Counted from the stretch's first letter, positions 24,794 through 33,844 are shown. The stretch: 56,842 bases of DNA from JBAZDC01 sp041654595 (GCA_964551305.1 CAZKBT010000014.1:1-56842), one strand, 5' to 3'. The notes: generated from the letters alone by a model not told the origin. Made by a program: numbers and translations.

Positions 24794-25753
24794 ATGAGCA
24801 GGGAAAAGCTGGAACGCCACCAGGTCTGGCTCTACCTCATCGCCATTCTCATCGGCCTGGCGACCGGCGGCGCCGCGCCCGGTTTGGCCGCCGCATTCGA
24901 GCCGCTACTCTGGCCGGGGCTGGCACTGCTCCTTTACGCGACCTTTACCCAGGCCGGCCTCGTGGAATTGCCCGCCTCCTTCAAGGACGGCGCCTTCCTG
25001 TCGGCCGCGCTGCTGGGCAATTTCATCGTGCTTCCGATATTGGTTTCCGGGGTGCTGGCGCTCGTCCCCGACGAGCCGGCAATCCGGTTGGGCTTGCTGC
25101 TGGTCTTGCTGGTGCCATGCACCGACTGGTTCATTACCTTCACGCACTTGGCCGGCGGCGACCTGCGGCGCGCCATCATGATCACTCCCGTGCTGCTGGT
25201 CGCGCAAATGCTGCTGCTTCCGCTCTACCTATGGTTGTTCATGGGCAAAGAGTTCATGGCATTGGTCTCAACGGGCCGCATGGCCATCGTCTTCGCAGGC
25301 GTGCTCATTCTGCCGCTGTGGCTGGCCTGGCTGACCGAACGATGGGCGAAGCGACACGCCGGGCGCGCCGAGCTGGTCGCAAGAATCGGCCGGCTGCCGG
25401 TGCCCCTGCTGGCGCTCGTTCTTTTCTTCATCGCCGCATCCCAGGTCGAGGCGGTACGGAATTCCATGCCCGTGATGGGCGACATCTTGATGGCCTGCGC
25501 CGCCTTTCTAGCCGGCGCCACCGTGTGCGGCCTCGTCATCGGGCGGGCGTTCAGGCTTCCGACTCCGCAGGCCCGCACGCTCGTATTTACACTGACCACC
25601 CGCAACTCGTTCGTCGTGTTGCCGCTTGCCTTGGCCCTGCCTGCCACGTTGGGAACGGCATCGGTCGTCATCGTGTTCCAGTCGCTGATCGAGCTGTTCG
25701 GCATGCTGGCGCTATTGTGGCTGGTGCCAAGAAAGCTGTTGCCACTGGCTTGA
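24794..25753 (+). CDS. Acr3/BASS-family permease (arsenite-efflux-like)
   Basis: 319 residues with about ten membrane helices of the bile acid/sodium symporter fold. The segment VPCTDWFITFTHLAGGD carries the conserved Cys-Thr of Acr3-type arsenite exporters, and TTRNSFVVLPLALALP near the end matches the second crossover helix. Annotated relatives are arsenic-resistance proteins. No arsC or arsenic-type arsR is adjacent, so the metalloid role is plausible but unproven. Confidence 0.82.
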   Translation: MSREKLERHQVWLYLIAILIGLATGGAAPGLAAAFEPLLWPGLALLLYATFTQAGLVELPASFKDGAFLSAALLGNFIVLPILVSGVLALVPDEPAIRLGLLLVLLVPCTDWFITFTHLAGGDLRRAIMITPVLLVAQMLLLPLYLWLFMGKEFMALVSTGRMAIVFAGVLILPLWLAWLTERWAKRHAGRAELVARIGRLPVPLLALVLFFIAASQVEAVRNSMPVMGDILMACAAFLAGATVCGLVIGRAFRLPTPQARTLVFTLTTRNSFVVLPLALALPATLGTASVVIVFQSLIELFGMLALLWLVPRKLLPLA

Positions 25754-25793
25754 ACTCTTCCTATCATCACAACTTTGCGCTTTTGGCCACCGT

Positions 25794-26129
25794 ATGGACG
25801 AATACGAACTGAACGACGGCACCGTGGATCGATTCCTGCTGGATGCCCCGGGCGTCTCGCTGCTCATTTTCTACAGCCGAACCTGCGCCAATTGCAATCT
25901 TGCGCGCCAGGCCCTGCCCCGCATGAACCTTCCGGTACAACGGCTGTGCTGGATCGACGCGGGAACCAATGCGGGCGCAACCGAGCGCTACGAGGTCTTC
26001 CATCTGCCGTCGATTTTCGTGATCCGCGACGGCGTTTTCTACGGACCCGTGAATGCCACGCTGAATGAATGGGATATACGCCGCCAGCTGGCGCTGGCCG
26101 AAAGCAACCACCCGGCCGAGCTTCCCTGA
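25794..26129 (+). CDS. Thioredoxin-like protein
   Basis: 111 residues with the thioredoxin fold order. The active site is Cys31-Ala-Asn-Cys34 in FYSRTCANCNL, and the cis-proline loop is FHLPSIFVIRDG. No signal peptide is visible, so it is cytoplasmic. The CANC sequence differs from the usual CGPC, which would change its redox potential. It closes the hemerythrin/Acr3 run with a 40-base gap and may reduce a partner in that stress response. Confidence 0.87.
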   Translation: MDEYELNDGTVDRFLLDAPGVSLLIFYSRTCANCNLARQALPRMNLPVQRLCWIDAGTNAGATERYEVFHLPSIFVIRDGVFYGPVNATLNEWDIRRQLALAESNHPAELP

Positions 26130-26256
26130 AAAAATCGAGTCTTCATGGAAACTTTCGTGGATACGAAATGTCTGATTATCGTTACTTTTCGTTAAAATAA
26201 ACGTCCAGACACGACTGAAACTCACGAACGGCCTTTTACAGGAACCTCACCCCACC

Positions 26257-29200
26257 ATGAAAACACTCGGTCCACTCGCTATTGCGCTTGCGCTCGCTTT
26301 TCCCGCATCCTCCAGCAAGGCCCAAGAAATCCGGCCCGCCCTTCGACCCGATGGCACGCATATATTCGACGCGCGATTCTTCAATATGGGCGACGGCTAC
26401 TTCATGGAAGAACAAGACGAAGGTGAGGAAGCGCCCAGCCCCAAGGAAAGCACCTGGAACCTGAGCTCCCTGCAAAAAGACAAAATATTCGAAGCTATCC
26501 GCTATTGGGGAGAATTGATTACCCCCGTCCCTGGACAGCTACCCGGCATCATCAATATCGGCACGTCCAACCGCGAAGGAAATGCCGCCGGCGGCTCCGA
26601 CCCTCAACAAGTCGGAGACATGAACCTAACGCAGATCCAGGCCGCAATACAAGGCCATCCTGTCGATCAACTGACCTTTGGCTCGCATGCGATGTTCTAC
26701 ATGGGGCGGATGAACTGGGATACGCTGGAAAACGTTTTGCCTTCACAGTTGCCGCGTGCCGGCGATGTAGACTTGACCGCCGTTGCATTTCACGAACTAG
26801 CCCATGGGCTGGGCATTTCCTCGTCCATCGCGAACAAAGAAGACGACGAAGCCCAGAATACGCCTCACTTCGGCGAGCGCCTGAATTCCTTCGACATGCA
26901 TATCCGCAATAGCAATGGCGATGCGCCTAAAGCCGGTCAGGCCGTACTATGCATACCTTGCGCCAATCCCATCGACGACGAAGCTTTCGACATGCGTGAC
27001 GATCGCGGCTACTTCGTTGGCGCGCACGTCGAGGAAGTACTTCAAGGCGCCATGCCCGGCATTCCTCTGAAGATCCTGACGTCAGAGGGGGCAATCGACG
27101 ACTACATGAGCCATCTGGAGCTCAAGAACAGTCTGATGAGCCACCAGAACTATCGCAATTACACCAACTTCATGGAAGCGGAACTGGCCGTCCTGCAAGA
27201 CATGGGCTACGACATCGATCGTCGCAATTTTTTCGGCTATTCGATATACGGCGATAACGGCAATATCGACAATCATCGCGGTTTCTTCAAGCGCGGTACG
27301 GACGGCACGACGTATTTGGGCGAATACAACACGTCAACCCTGGGGCTCGGGCTACATATATACGGAAAACAGAACACCGTTCTCCAGCAAGGGGATCTGC
27401 TCAGCATAGGCACGGGAGGCGCCGGGATACGGGTGGACGGCAGCGACAACGTCGTTATCATTCCCGCGGATACGCGCGTCCACGCCAACGGCCTCAACGG
27501 CCGGGGCGTCATGTTCACCTATGGCAAGAACCATGTGCTGGTTCAGCAGGGCGACGTGCAGGCGACAGGCGAATACGGCATCGCGGCGAGCTTCGATTTC
27601 GGCAATAACGCACTGGGCAATAAGGATGATTACCGGGGCTCGTTCATCCACACCGGCGAGCGGGCCAATGAAGAAGACCTCAGCCAGGAACTGAACGGAG
27701 CGCTGGTCGACCGCTTCGACCTGACCGGCAGCCTGGCGGGGAAATCCGCTGCGATCTTCATCTCCGAAAACGCGCTGGTCAACCAGATCAACATCATGCG
27801 TGGCGCCAGCATCCAAGGCAACATCTACTCGAATTATGCCGAACGGGACCAAGAAGGCCAACTGCGCCTGACCACTCTGAGCTTCGGGCGCCTGCCGGAC
27901 GGCCATGGCCTGGCAACCACGCAGGCGGATCCGTCATTCCGCCTCGCTTACCAAGGAGACATACAAGGCGCGAACATTGCCCTTTCCATGATCGGCGGCG
28001 TGACGTCGCTGAACGGCAATCACGTCATCCAGCAGGTCGGCATCGAGCCGGGCGCAACGCTCGGCGGCTCAAGCCGCTACGTCCTTGCCGAAGACGGCGT
28101 ATTCCGCAACGACGGCACCATATTGCCCGGCAACGCGCCGACCGCGACGGGCCGCATTGAAATCGTGGGCGATTACGCGCAAGGAGCGACCGGCCGGCTG
28201 TTGATGAAGGTCGACGGTCAGGGCGGGCACGACACCCTGCAGGTGTCCGGCCACGCCGGTCAAGGCGGCCGACTGTCGCTCATGCCCTTGGCCGGCTGGT
28301 ACGCCAACGATTGGCGCCTGAGCACCGACGCCCTGCTCCAGGCAAGCGCGCGCAGCGGGGCATTCAGCGCCGTCGATGCGGAACTAAGCTCGCCCACCTT
28401 GCGTTTCCAAGCGACGGCTTTGCAAAACGGCAACCATGCTTTAACCATTTCCCGCGATACGGATGCCTATAGCCGTTATGCCGCGGACGATAACGGACGC
28501 CAGGCCGGCCAGGCTCTGTACCGCATGGCCGCCATCGCGCGCGCCGACGCGCAGCCGCTCTTCAGCGCCATCGACTTTTCCGCCCCCGACGGCAGCACCG
28601 TGCGCAGCGCGCTCTCCCAGCTGTCGCCCTCCGCGTACAACAGCATGTTTGCAGGCTCCCTGCAGCGCGAACGCCGGATCAGCGACATCGTCAATGCCGA
28701 CCGCTACGCTCCTGTCCATGAAAGCGCGGACCGGAAAACCTGGCAGGCGTTCGTCGTTCCTTTCGGCGGGAAATCCAGGCAGGATGCCGGGTCGAGCCGC
28801 GTGGCCTATGACGCCACCACATATGGCGTCGTAGCGGGCATCGAAATGCGCGACCCTCGAAAGCAAGCGTGGACGTCGGGCATCCATGCCGCCGTCAGCG
28901 AGCAAACCGTCAAGCCCAGGGACGCGGCCGACAGCAAGGGCAGGACCACGACCTTCGAATTGGGCGCGCACTTGCGCTACGCCCCGGATGACCGTGCCGG
29001 CCTCCATGCGTTTGGCCAGGGACGCGTCGGTATCGAGCAAGGCAAGCTGAATCGCAGGGTGCAGATAAACGCCTACACAGCCAAGCACGACAGCGACTGG
29101 AACGGCTTCACCGGCACGCTGGAGGCGGGAGTCGGATACCGTTGGGCGCTCAGCCCATCGGTCAGCGCCGGCCCCTTGGCAGCCCTCGAGTACAACTACC

Positions 29201-29595
29201 TGAGGCGGCCCGGCGTCACCGAATCCGGCCCCGACGCCACGCGCCTGCAGCTGGAATCGGGCCACGCGCATGCGCTACAGTCCCGCATCGGAATAGGCGG
29301 CGATTTCAACGTGCCTCTGAAAAACGAGAGCCAGCTCAAGGCCAATCTACTGGTGACATGGGATCACGAAATCCTGGACAAGGATATCGTGCAGCGCGCG
29401 ACGTTTGCGGGCTACTCCGGCATCGACCTCGAAAGCCGCAATCGCCTGACTGCCCGTGACGCCCTGGGCGTGCGCGGCGGACTGGAGTATCAGACCAAGG
29501 GCGGAGTACGGGTCGGCGCCAGCTTGGCCAGCCAATGGTTCGGCAGCGGCGATAAAGCCCTTACCGGCAATTTGAACGTCAGCTGGAGATTCTAA
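26257..29595 (+). CDS. Autotransporter with metalloprotease-like passenger
   Basis: 1112 residues. A signal peptide (about residues 1-22, ending SSSKA) is followed at roughly 40-330 by a domain with the zinc-protease motif HELAHGLG (His179, Glu180, His183) and a late AELAVLQDMGYDID, an arrangement typical of secreted HExxHxxG proteases. A CIPC pair (Cys232, Cys235) is unusual, because autotransporter passengers rarely contain Cys. Residues about 335-700 form a beta-helix-like passenger (GLHIYG, AGIRVDGSDN, ASFDFGNNALGN). From about 835 the outer-membrane beta-barrel runs to the terminal SWRF. The third zinc ligand is not obvious; Ser occupies the metzincin position. It is monocistronic with its own AT-rich promoter. 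Confidence 0.85.
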   Translation: MKTLGPLAIALALAFPASSSKAQEIRPALRPDGTHIFDARFFNMGDGYFMEEQDEGEEAPSPKESTWNLSSLQKDKIFEAIRYWGELITPVPGQLPGIINIGTSNREGNAAGGSDPQQVGDMNLTQIQAAIQGHPVDQLTFGSHAMFYMGRMNWDTLENVLPSQLPRAGDVDLTAVAFHELAHGLGISSSIANKEDDEAQNTPHFGERLNSFDMHIRNSNGDAPKAGQAVLCIPCANPIDDEAFDMRDDRGYFVGAHVEEVLQGAMPGIPLKILTSEGAIDDYMSHLELKNSLMSHQNYRNYTNFMEAELAVLQDMGYDIDRRNFFGYSIYGDNGNIDNHRGFFKRGTDGTTYLGEYNTSTLGLGLHIYGKQNTVLQQGDLLSIGTGGAGIRVDGSDNVVIIPADTRVHANGLNGRGVMFTYGKNHVLVQQGDVQATGEYGIAASFDFGNNALGNKDDYRGSFIHTGERANEEDLSQELNGALVDRFDLTGSLAGKSAAIFISENALVNQINIMRGASIQGNIYSNYAERDQEGQLRLTTLSFGRLPDGHGLATTQADPSFRLAYQGDIQGANIALSMIGGVTSLNGNHVIQQVGIEPGATLGGSSRYVLAEDGVFRNDGTILPGNAPTATGRIEIVGDYAQGATGRLLMKVDGQGGHDTLQVSGHAGQGGRLSLMPLAGWYANDWRLSTDALLQASARSGAFSAVDAELSSPTLRFQATALQNGNHALTISRDTDAYSRYAADDNGRQAGQALYRMAAIARADAQPLFSAIDFSAPDGSTVRSALSQLSPSAYNSMFAGSLQRERRISDIVNADRYAPVHESADRKTWQAFVVPFGGKSRQDAGSSRVAYDATTYGVVAGIEMRDPRKQAWTSGIHAAVSEQTVKPRDAADSKGRTTTFELGAHLRYAPDDRAGLHAFGQGRVGIEQGKLNRRVQINAYTAKHDSDWNGFTGTLEAGVGYRWALSPSVSAGPLAALEYNYLRRPGVTESGPDATRLQLESGHAHALQSRIGIGGDFNVPLKNESQLKANLLVTWDHEILDKDIVQRATFAGYSGIDLESRNRLTARDALGVRGGLEYQTKGGVRVGASLASQWFGSGDKALTGNLNVSWRF

Positions 29596-29604
29596 GGACC
29601 ATGG

Positions 29605-29637
29605 CGGGCAGGCGTCGCTCATGCCGATGCCTGCCCG
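29605..29637 (+). terminator. GC hairpin after autotransporter gene
   Basis: CGGGCAGGC (29605-29613) pairs exactly with GCCTGCCCG (29629-29637), beginning 10 bases after the autotransporter stop and before the convergent GST gene. There is no T-tract, so it is a probable rather than certain transcription end. Confidence 0.55.
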
Positions 29638-29661
29638 GGAAAGCACCGCCGTCGACCATCC

Positions 29662-30363
29662 TCAGCTTTCGGGAATCGCCAGCCCCCTGGCAACGGCCGG
29701 CCTATCGACAAAAGCCTGCAGAACACGCCCGACATTGGGAAAATCGCCGAACGCCACCAGTTCGCGCGCCTCATAAAATCCGATCAGATTCCGGACCCAG
29801 GGAAAAATCGCGATATCCGCTATCGTATAGTTTGCGCCCATCACCCAATCACGGCCTTCCAGGCGCTTTTCCAGCACGCCCAGCAAGCGCCTGGACTCGG
29901 CGACATAACGGTCTCGAGGACGCTTGTCCTCGTATTCCTTGCCTGCGAACTTGTGAAAAAAACCCAGCTGGCCGAACATCGGGCCGATCCCGCCCATCTG
30001 GAACATCAGCCACTGTATCGTTTCATAGCGTCCCGCCGCGTCCTGAGGCATCAGTCGCCCCGTTTTCTCCGCCAGGTAAATCAGGATGGCGCCCGACTCG
30101 AACAACGCCAGCGGCCGCCCGCCGGGGCCGTCGGGATCGAGTATGGCCGGGATCTTGTTGTTCGGGCTGACCGAAAGAAACTCCGGCGTCATTTGATCCT
30201 GGGTATCGAAGCCGACCCGATGCGCTTCATAGGGCAGCCCGGTTTCCTCCAGAAAAATCGCCACTTTCACACCGTTCGGCGTGGGCAGGGAATAAAGCTG
30301 GAGGCGCTCCGGATGGAGCGCAGGCCATTTTCGAGTGACGAGAAAAGCAGACAAATCAGACAT
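29662..30363 (-). CDS. Glutathione S-transferase, YfcG/YghU-like
   Basis: 233 residues. The N-terminal thioredoxin-like domain has LYSLPTPNGVKVAIFLEE, where the TPNG motif resembles the Nu-class (YfcG/YghU) active site, and the ALFESGAILIYLAEKTGRL segment binds glutathione. The all-helical C-terminal domain includes YTIADIAIFPWV. Nu-class enzymes act as disulfide reductases or peroxidases. It lies 62 bases downstream of the putative type III substrate gene; no functional link is implied. Confidence 0.9.
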   Translation of the reverse strand: MSDLSAFLVTRKWPALHPERLQLYSLPTPNGVKVAIFLEETGLPYEAHRVGFDTQDQMTPEFLSVSPNNKIPAILDPDGPGGRPLALFESGAILIYLAEKTGRLMPQDAAGRYETIQWLMFQMGGIGPMFGQLGFFHKFAGKEYEDKRPRDRYVAESRRLLGVLEKRLEGRDWVMGANYTIADIAIFPWVRNLIGFYEARELVAFGDFPNVGRVLQAFVDRPAVARGLAIPES

Positions 30364-30425
30364 GGAAGCTCCTGTGAGGAGGATGTCAATGACACGTCAA
30401 TGCATCCTCCGCCCATTGTACGGCC

Positions 30426-31025
30426 TCATGCCTTGCTCGGCTCCTGCGGCTGCGGAGCCGCCCCCGAACCGTAATACCATTTATAAGCCAATTCAGCGAC
30501 CGTCAAGGCACCCATCGCCACGCCATTGCCGCTAAGCGCGACGTTCGCCGCCAGCTTTGCGCCTGAAAACGCGATTTGCGTGACATTGCCTGTGTACATG
30601 CCCTTGGCCAGGCCGGACAGATTCACGACACCGCCGCCCATGTTCGAAAGGGCTGCCAAGCCATAACCCTCACCCACGGCCGAAGCAATCACTTGGTCCA
30701 AGTTGGCCAATGAAGTCAATCCATGGCCCGCTATCCCCATTAGATCATTGGCTCGCCAAGCGCCATGGACTTCGGCGCCATAACCCTTGACGGCCTTCGA
30801 CAAGCCATACAATGCTCCCAGCGATCCAGCTACCGGCTTTGCGAAGCTTGCCGCGCCTAAGAATGTATCGCGAAGTTCACTATCTACTCCTATGGTATCC
30901 AGGGCTTGCACCGCGTAGTCCATCGCGCTGGCGAGGAGTTTTCCAGACGCCTCAGGCGTCCCGACACCTGCCTGCATGATCGAACCGGCATCGACAATTG
31001 GGGGCAAATTTGAAATACTAGGCAT
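30426..31025 (-). CDS. Unrecognised Gly/Ala-rich protein, candidate type III secretion substrate
   Basis: 199 residues, no Cys, rich in Gly, Ala, Ser and Leu. The N-terminus (MPSISNLPPIVDAGS) is Ser/Pro/Ile-rich and uncharged apart from one Asp, as in type III signals. Several weakly hydrophobic segments follow (SLGALYGLSKAV; GLAALSNMGGGVVNLSGL; NVALSGNGVAMGALTVAEL), which could insert in a membrane. The C-terminus is Pro/Gln-rich. GGGAGAG lies seven bases before the ATG. It starts 14 bases after the stop of a chaperone-like gene, the standard order for a chaperone and its substrate. No family is recognised, and the secretion role is inferred from the partner. Confidence 0.6.
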   Translation of the reverse strand: MPSISNLPPIVDAGSIMQAGVGTPEASGKLLASAMDYAVQALDTIGVDSELRDTFLGAASFAKPVAGSLGALYGLSKAVKGYGAEVHGAWRANDLMGIAGHGLTSLANLDQVIASAVGEGYGLAALSNMGGGVVNLSGLAKGMYTGNVTQIAFSGAKLAANVALSGNGVAMGALTVAELAYKWYYGSGAAPQPQEPSKA

Positions 31026-31039
31026 TTTTCACTCTCCCT

Positions 31040-31534
31040 TCACACTCGAGTCTCGTTATCGGAGCGAAGGTTGGGCGCCGACTCCTCGGCAACCGACGAT
31101 ACGCTCAGGATTTTCTCGATCTCACCGTTTGCAAGCGCAGCCGCCAATGCATCGACATGCTCCGCGAATGCCGCCAGGATCGAGGCAAACGCTCCTTCGG
31201 TCCACCCAGCTTCCGAAGGCGTCCAGATCAACCGCAATAGAATGTCGTCATTGCCGGGCGTCAGACCGACGCAGGCGAAGCCCGACAAGCCCGGGGACAT
31301 ATTGACGGCAAGCAGTGCTTTTAGCGTCTTGACCGTCATCGCCGCATCGACCGTGCCTATTCTGCCTGTAAACACCAAAGAAGCGTCTCCCGGAATCGGC
31401 TCGATGCCAAACAAGGCGCCGCCTTTTGTCCTTAGAACCGCGGAACCCGAATCGGAGATACTGATCGGTGCCTGTAACATTTGTTCAAGCTTCAAGATCC
31501 ACTCCCGCAGCGAACCGGCCGAATCTACATTCAT
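31040..31534 (-). CDS. CesT/Tir-type (class I) type III secretion chaperone-like protein
   Basis: 164 residues. The predicted order alpha-beta3-alpha-beta2-alpha matches class I chaperones: a first helix (LREWILKLEQMLQ), strands through FGIEPIPGDASLVFTG, a helix (VKTLKALLAVNM), paired strands (GFACVGLTPGNDDILLRLIWTP), and a last amphipathic helix (ILAAFAEHVDALAAAL). The FACVGLTPGNDDILLR hairpin is especially family-like. AAGGAG six bases upstream fixes the ATG at 31534, although the frame is open to 31693. Such proteins dimerise and hold one effector for secretion. No secretion-apparatus genes are in the window. The C-terminal 15-20 residues look disordered. Confidence 0.65.
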   Translation of the reverse strand: MNVDSAGSLREWILKLEQMLQAPISISDSGSAVLRTKGGALFGIEPIPGDASLVFTGRIGTVDAAMTVKTLKALLAVNMSPGLSGFACVGLTPGNDDILLRLIWTPSEAGWTEGAFASILAAFAEHVDALAAALANGEIEKILSVSSVAEESAPNLRSDNETRV

Positions 31535-31637
31535 GCATTTCTCCTTGATGTGCTCTGGATGCGAGCGGATTATTAAGTCAGTGGCAAAAAAAAAGAAATA
31601 GTTCCAAGGTCGCGCTTCGAATCGGACGCAGGAAAGG

Positions 31638-31668
31638 AAAGAGGGCTCCGTTACGCGGAGCCCTCTTT
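31638..31668. terminator. Bidirectional intrinsic terminator
   Basis: AAAGAGGGCTCCG (31638-31650) and CGGAGCCCTCTTT (31656-31668) form a perfect 13-bp stem with a 5-base loop, flanked by A and T runs. It should end leftward ssb transcription and insulate the chaperone pair, whose promoter must then lie within about 31540-31637. Confidence 0.75.
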
Positions 31669-31874
31669 GACCAAGCACTTCGGATTCTGGCAAAAATGTT
31701 TACACAGGACTCACCAGCCGGCGAACGTTCGAGATCAAGCCTGACAAGATCGCCTCCACTTGGGGCAGTACCTCTCCTGCGAGCAGTGTTCTCCGGCGGG
31801 ATGCGCTACCCTGCCGGCTACCAAAGCAGGGGTGGGGCCGGCACCCGCAAGGCGCCGGGCAGCTTTCAGTCCGC
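31669..31874. other. Spacer downstream of ssb, nothing recognised
   Basis: 206 bases between the terminator and the ssb stop. It is GC-rich with no convincing reading frame, tRNA or repeat. Confidence 0.4.
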
Positions 31875-32366
31875 TCAGAATGGAATATCGTCGTCCATAT
31901 CCGCCAGATTGGCGGCGGGAGCCGCTTGCGGCGCCGCGGGACGCGGCTGCGCCGGCGCGCGGGCGGGCGCGCTGCGTTGCGCAGGCGCCTGGCTGAAATC
32001 ATCGCCGCCGCCCATCTCGCCGCCGCTGTCGCGACCGCCCAGCATCTGCATCTGGTCCGCAATGATGTCGGTGCTGTAGCGGTCGGCGCCGGTATCCTTG
32101 TCCTGCCACTTGCGCGTCTTCAGGCGGCCTTCGACATACACCGACCGGCCTTTGCGCAAGTATTCGCCGGCGATTTCAGCCAAGCGGTTGTAAAACACCA
32201 CGCGATGCCATTCCGTTTCTTCACGGCGCTCTCCGGTGGCCTTGTCTTTCCATTGCGACGTCGTGGCAATGGAAACATTGCAAATTGCCGCCCCATCGGG
32301 GCTGTATCGGACTTCAGGATCGCGCCCGAGATTGCCGACGAGGATGACTTTGTTGACCGAGGCCAT
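31875..32366 (-). CDS. ssb: Single-stranded DNA-binding protein
   Basis: 163 residues. The OB-fold occupies about residues 1-110 (NKVILVGNLGRDPEVRY; WHRVVFYNRLAEIAGEYL; GRSVYVEGRLKTRKW). A Gly/Pro/Ala/Gln-rich linker follows, ending in the acidic tip MDDDIPF that recruits replication and repair partners. The ATG at 32366 has AAAGGTG upstream; an in-frame start 36 bases earlier does not fit the family. No LexA-type CTGT-N8-ACAG box was seen upstream. Confidence 0.97.
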   Translation of the reverse strand: MASVNKVILVGNLGRDPEVRYSPDGAAICNVSIATTSQWKDKATGERREETEWHRVVFYNRLAEIAGEYLRKGRSVYVEGRLKTRKWQDKDTGADRYSTDIIADQMQMLGGRDSGGEMGGGDDFSQAPAQRSAPARAPAQPRPAAPQAAPAANLADMDDDIPF

Positions 32367-32502
32367 GACTACACCTTTATTAAAAATTGCACATTCGACC
32401 AATTATCGACGATCAGGCCGCCACTATACTAGTCACTCACGTAGTGTTACCGACGGAGCCTGACGTCCCGCATAAGTCCTATTGAATCACATGATCGCCC
32501 AT

Positions 32503-33711
32503 TCAGACCGGCGATTTGAAGCCTTTGGCGCTCAACAGCCAGATGAAAGCCAGCGCCGCCGCGCTGTAAAACACCGCCATGGGCGTTCCCAGCGAAACCA
32601 GCAATCCGCCGGCCACGGCCCCGGCGAAAACGCCCAGCGACTGGGCTGTATTGTAGAACCCCAGGGCCAGTCCCTTGTAGGAGCTAGGGGCGACCCTGGA
32701 TACCAGCGAGGGCTGCAAAGCCTCCAGGACATTGAAGGCCACGAAAAACACGGTCAGCGTCACGCAAAACGCCGCGAAAGACCGCCCCGCGAAAGGCATC
32801 ACGACCAGGACGGTCACCAACATAGCCACGGCCAGCTCCAGGGCCCGCTTGTGCTCGCGCCGGGTTTCCGTATAGAACACCGCCGGCACCATCAGCACGA
32901 AGGAACCCAGGATAACGGGCAGATACACTTTCCATAACTGGGTCGTATCATAGCCGCCCAATTCCGACAGCATGCCCGGGGCGACGATGAACATCGCCAT
33001 CAGGATGAAATGCAGGCAGAACACCCCGAAATTCAGTCTCAGCAAATCGACATGCCGAAGCACGGCGGCGGCGCTGACTTGCACGATGGGAATCGGGTTC
33101 GGAGGCGCCGCGGGCACCAGAAAAGTCGCGATGAAAAGACAGACGAAGCCCAGCAGGCTGATCGCCCAGAACAGGCCCGACAGGCCGAACTGCCCCACCA
33201 GCAGCGGAGACAGCACCAGCGAAGCGGCGAACGACAAGCCGATGGACCCGCCGACCATGGCCATGGCCCGTGTGCGGACCTCCGGGCGGGTCGCGTCGGC
33301 CAGCCAGGCCGTAATCGCAGCGGAAACCGCGCCCAATCCCTGAATGACGCGCCCGACGATGATACCGTCGATGCTGGCCGCCAGCGCGCAAATCACGCCC
33401 CCGAGGATGAACAACAGCAAGCCCGCGACAATGACGGGACGCCGTCCGAAACGGTCGGACGCCATGCCCAGCGGAATCTGCATGACGGCCTGGGTCAAAC
33501 CGTAGGCGCCGATGGCCAGCCCGACGCGGGTCGCGTCGTGGCCGCCGGGCACGGCAAGCGCCGCCACGGCGAAAACAGGCGTCAGCAGGAACAGCCCCAG
33601 CATCCGGGACGCGAACAACACGGCCAGGGTAATACTGGCGCGGCGTTCGCGCGGGGTAAGCCTGAGCTTCACGGGAACAGTGTCGCCCGAGCGGGCGCTG
33701 GCATTGGACAT
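32503..33711 (-). CDS. MFS transporter between ssb and uvrA
   Basis: 402 residues with 12 predicted helices. Motif A is ASDRFGRRPVIVAG, preceded by GAYGLTQAVMQIPLG, a pattern of drug/proton antiporter-like MFS proteins. The ATG at 33711 is favoured over an in-frame start at 33738. The ssb / MFS / uvrA order is conserved in Burkholderiales. It is divergent from uvrA across a 133-base spacer holding a palindrome. The substrate is unknown. Confidence 0.88.
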   Translation of the reverse strand: MSNASARSGDTVPVKLRLTPRERRASITLAVLFASRMLGLFLLTPVFAVAALAVPGGHDATRVGLAIGAYGLTQAVMQIPLGMASDRFGRRPVIVAGLLLFILGGVICALAASIDGIIVGRVIQGLGAVSAAITAWLADATRPEVRTRAMAMVGGSIGLSFAASLVLSPLLVGQFGLSGLFWAISLLGFVCLFIATFLVPAAPPNPIPIVQVSAAAVLRHVDLLRLNFGVFCLHFILMAMFIVAPGMLSELGGYDTTQLWKVYLPVILGSFVLMVPAVFYTETRREHKRALELAVAMLVTVLVVMPFAGRSFAAFCVTLTVFFVAFNVLEALQPSLVSRVAPSSYKGLALGFYNTAQSLGVFAGAVAGGLLVSLGTPMAVFYSAAALAFIWLLSAKGFKSPV

Positions 33712-33752
33712 GAAATACTCGGTATCGGGCAACCGCACATCGCGGCTGCAAA

Positions 33753-33776
33753 ACGGCAGTGCGATTGTACTGCCGT
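33753..33776. promoter_or_regulatory. Palindrome between MFS and uvrA genes
   Basis: ACGGCAGT (33753-33760) and ACTGCCGT (33769-33776) are perfect inverted repeats separated by 8 bases, in the divergent promoter region. It is a candidate operator; it does not match the LexA CTGT-N8-ACAG box. Confidence 0.45.
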
Positions 33777-33844
33777 GCGCGAAAAAGACGGCCTAACGCG
33801 CTATAGTAGCAAGTTAGCCTTTGAAAAGTTGCCTGAAATAGCTG

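Noticed and set aside
33712..33844. LexA box for uvrA
   Set aside because: No CTGT-N8-ACAG or close variant is present; the palindrome found reads CAGT-N8-ACTG, which is not the LexA pattern.
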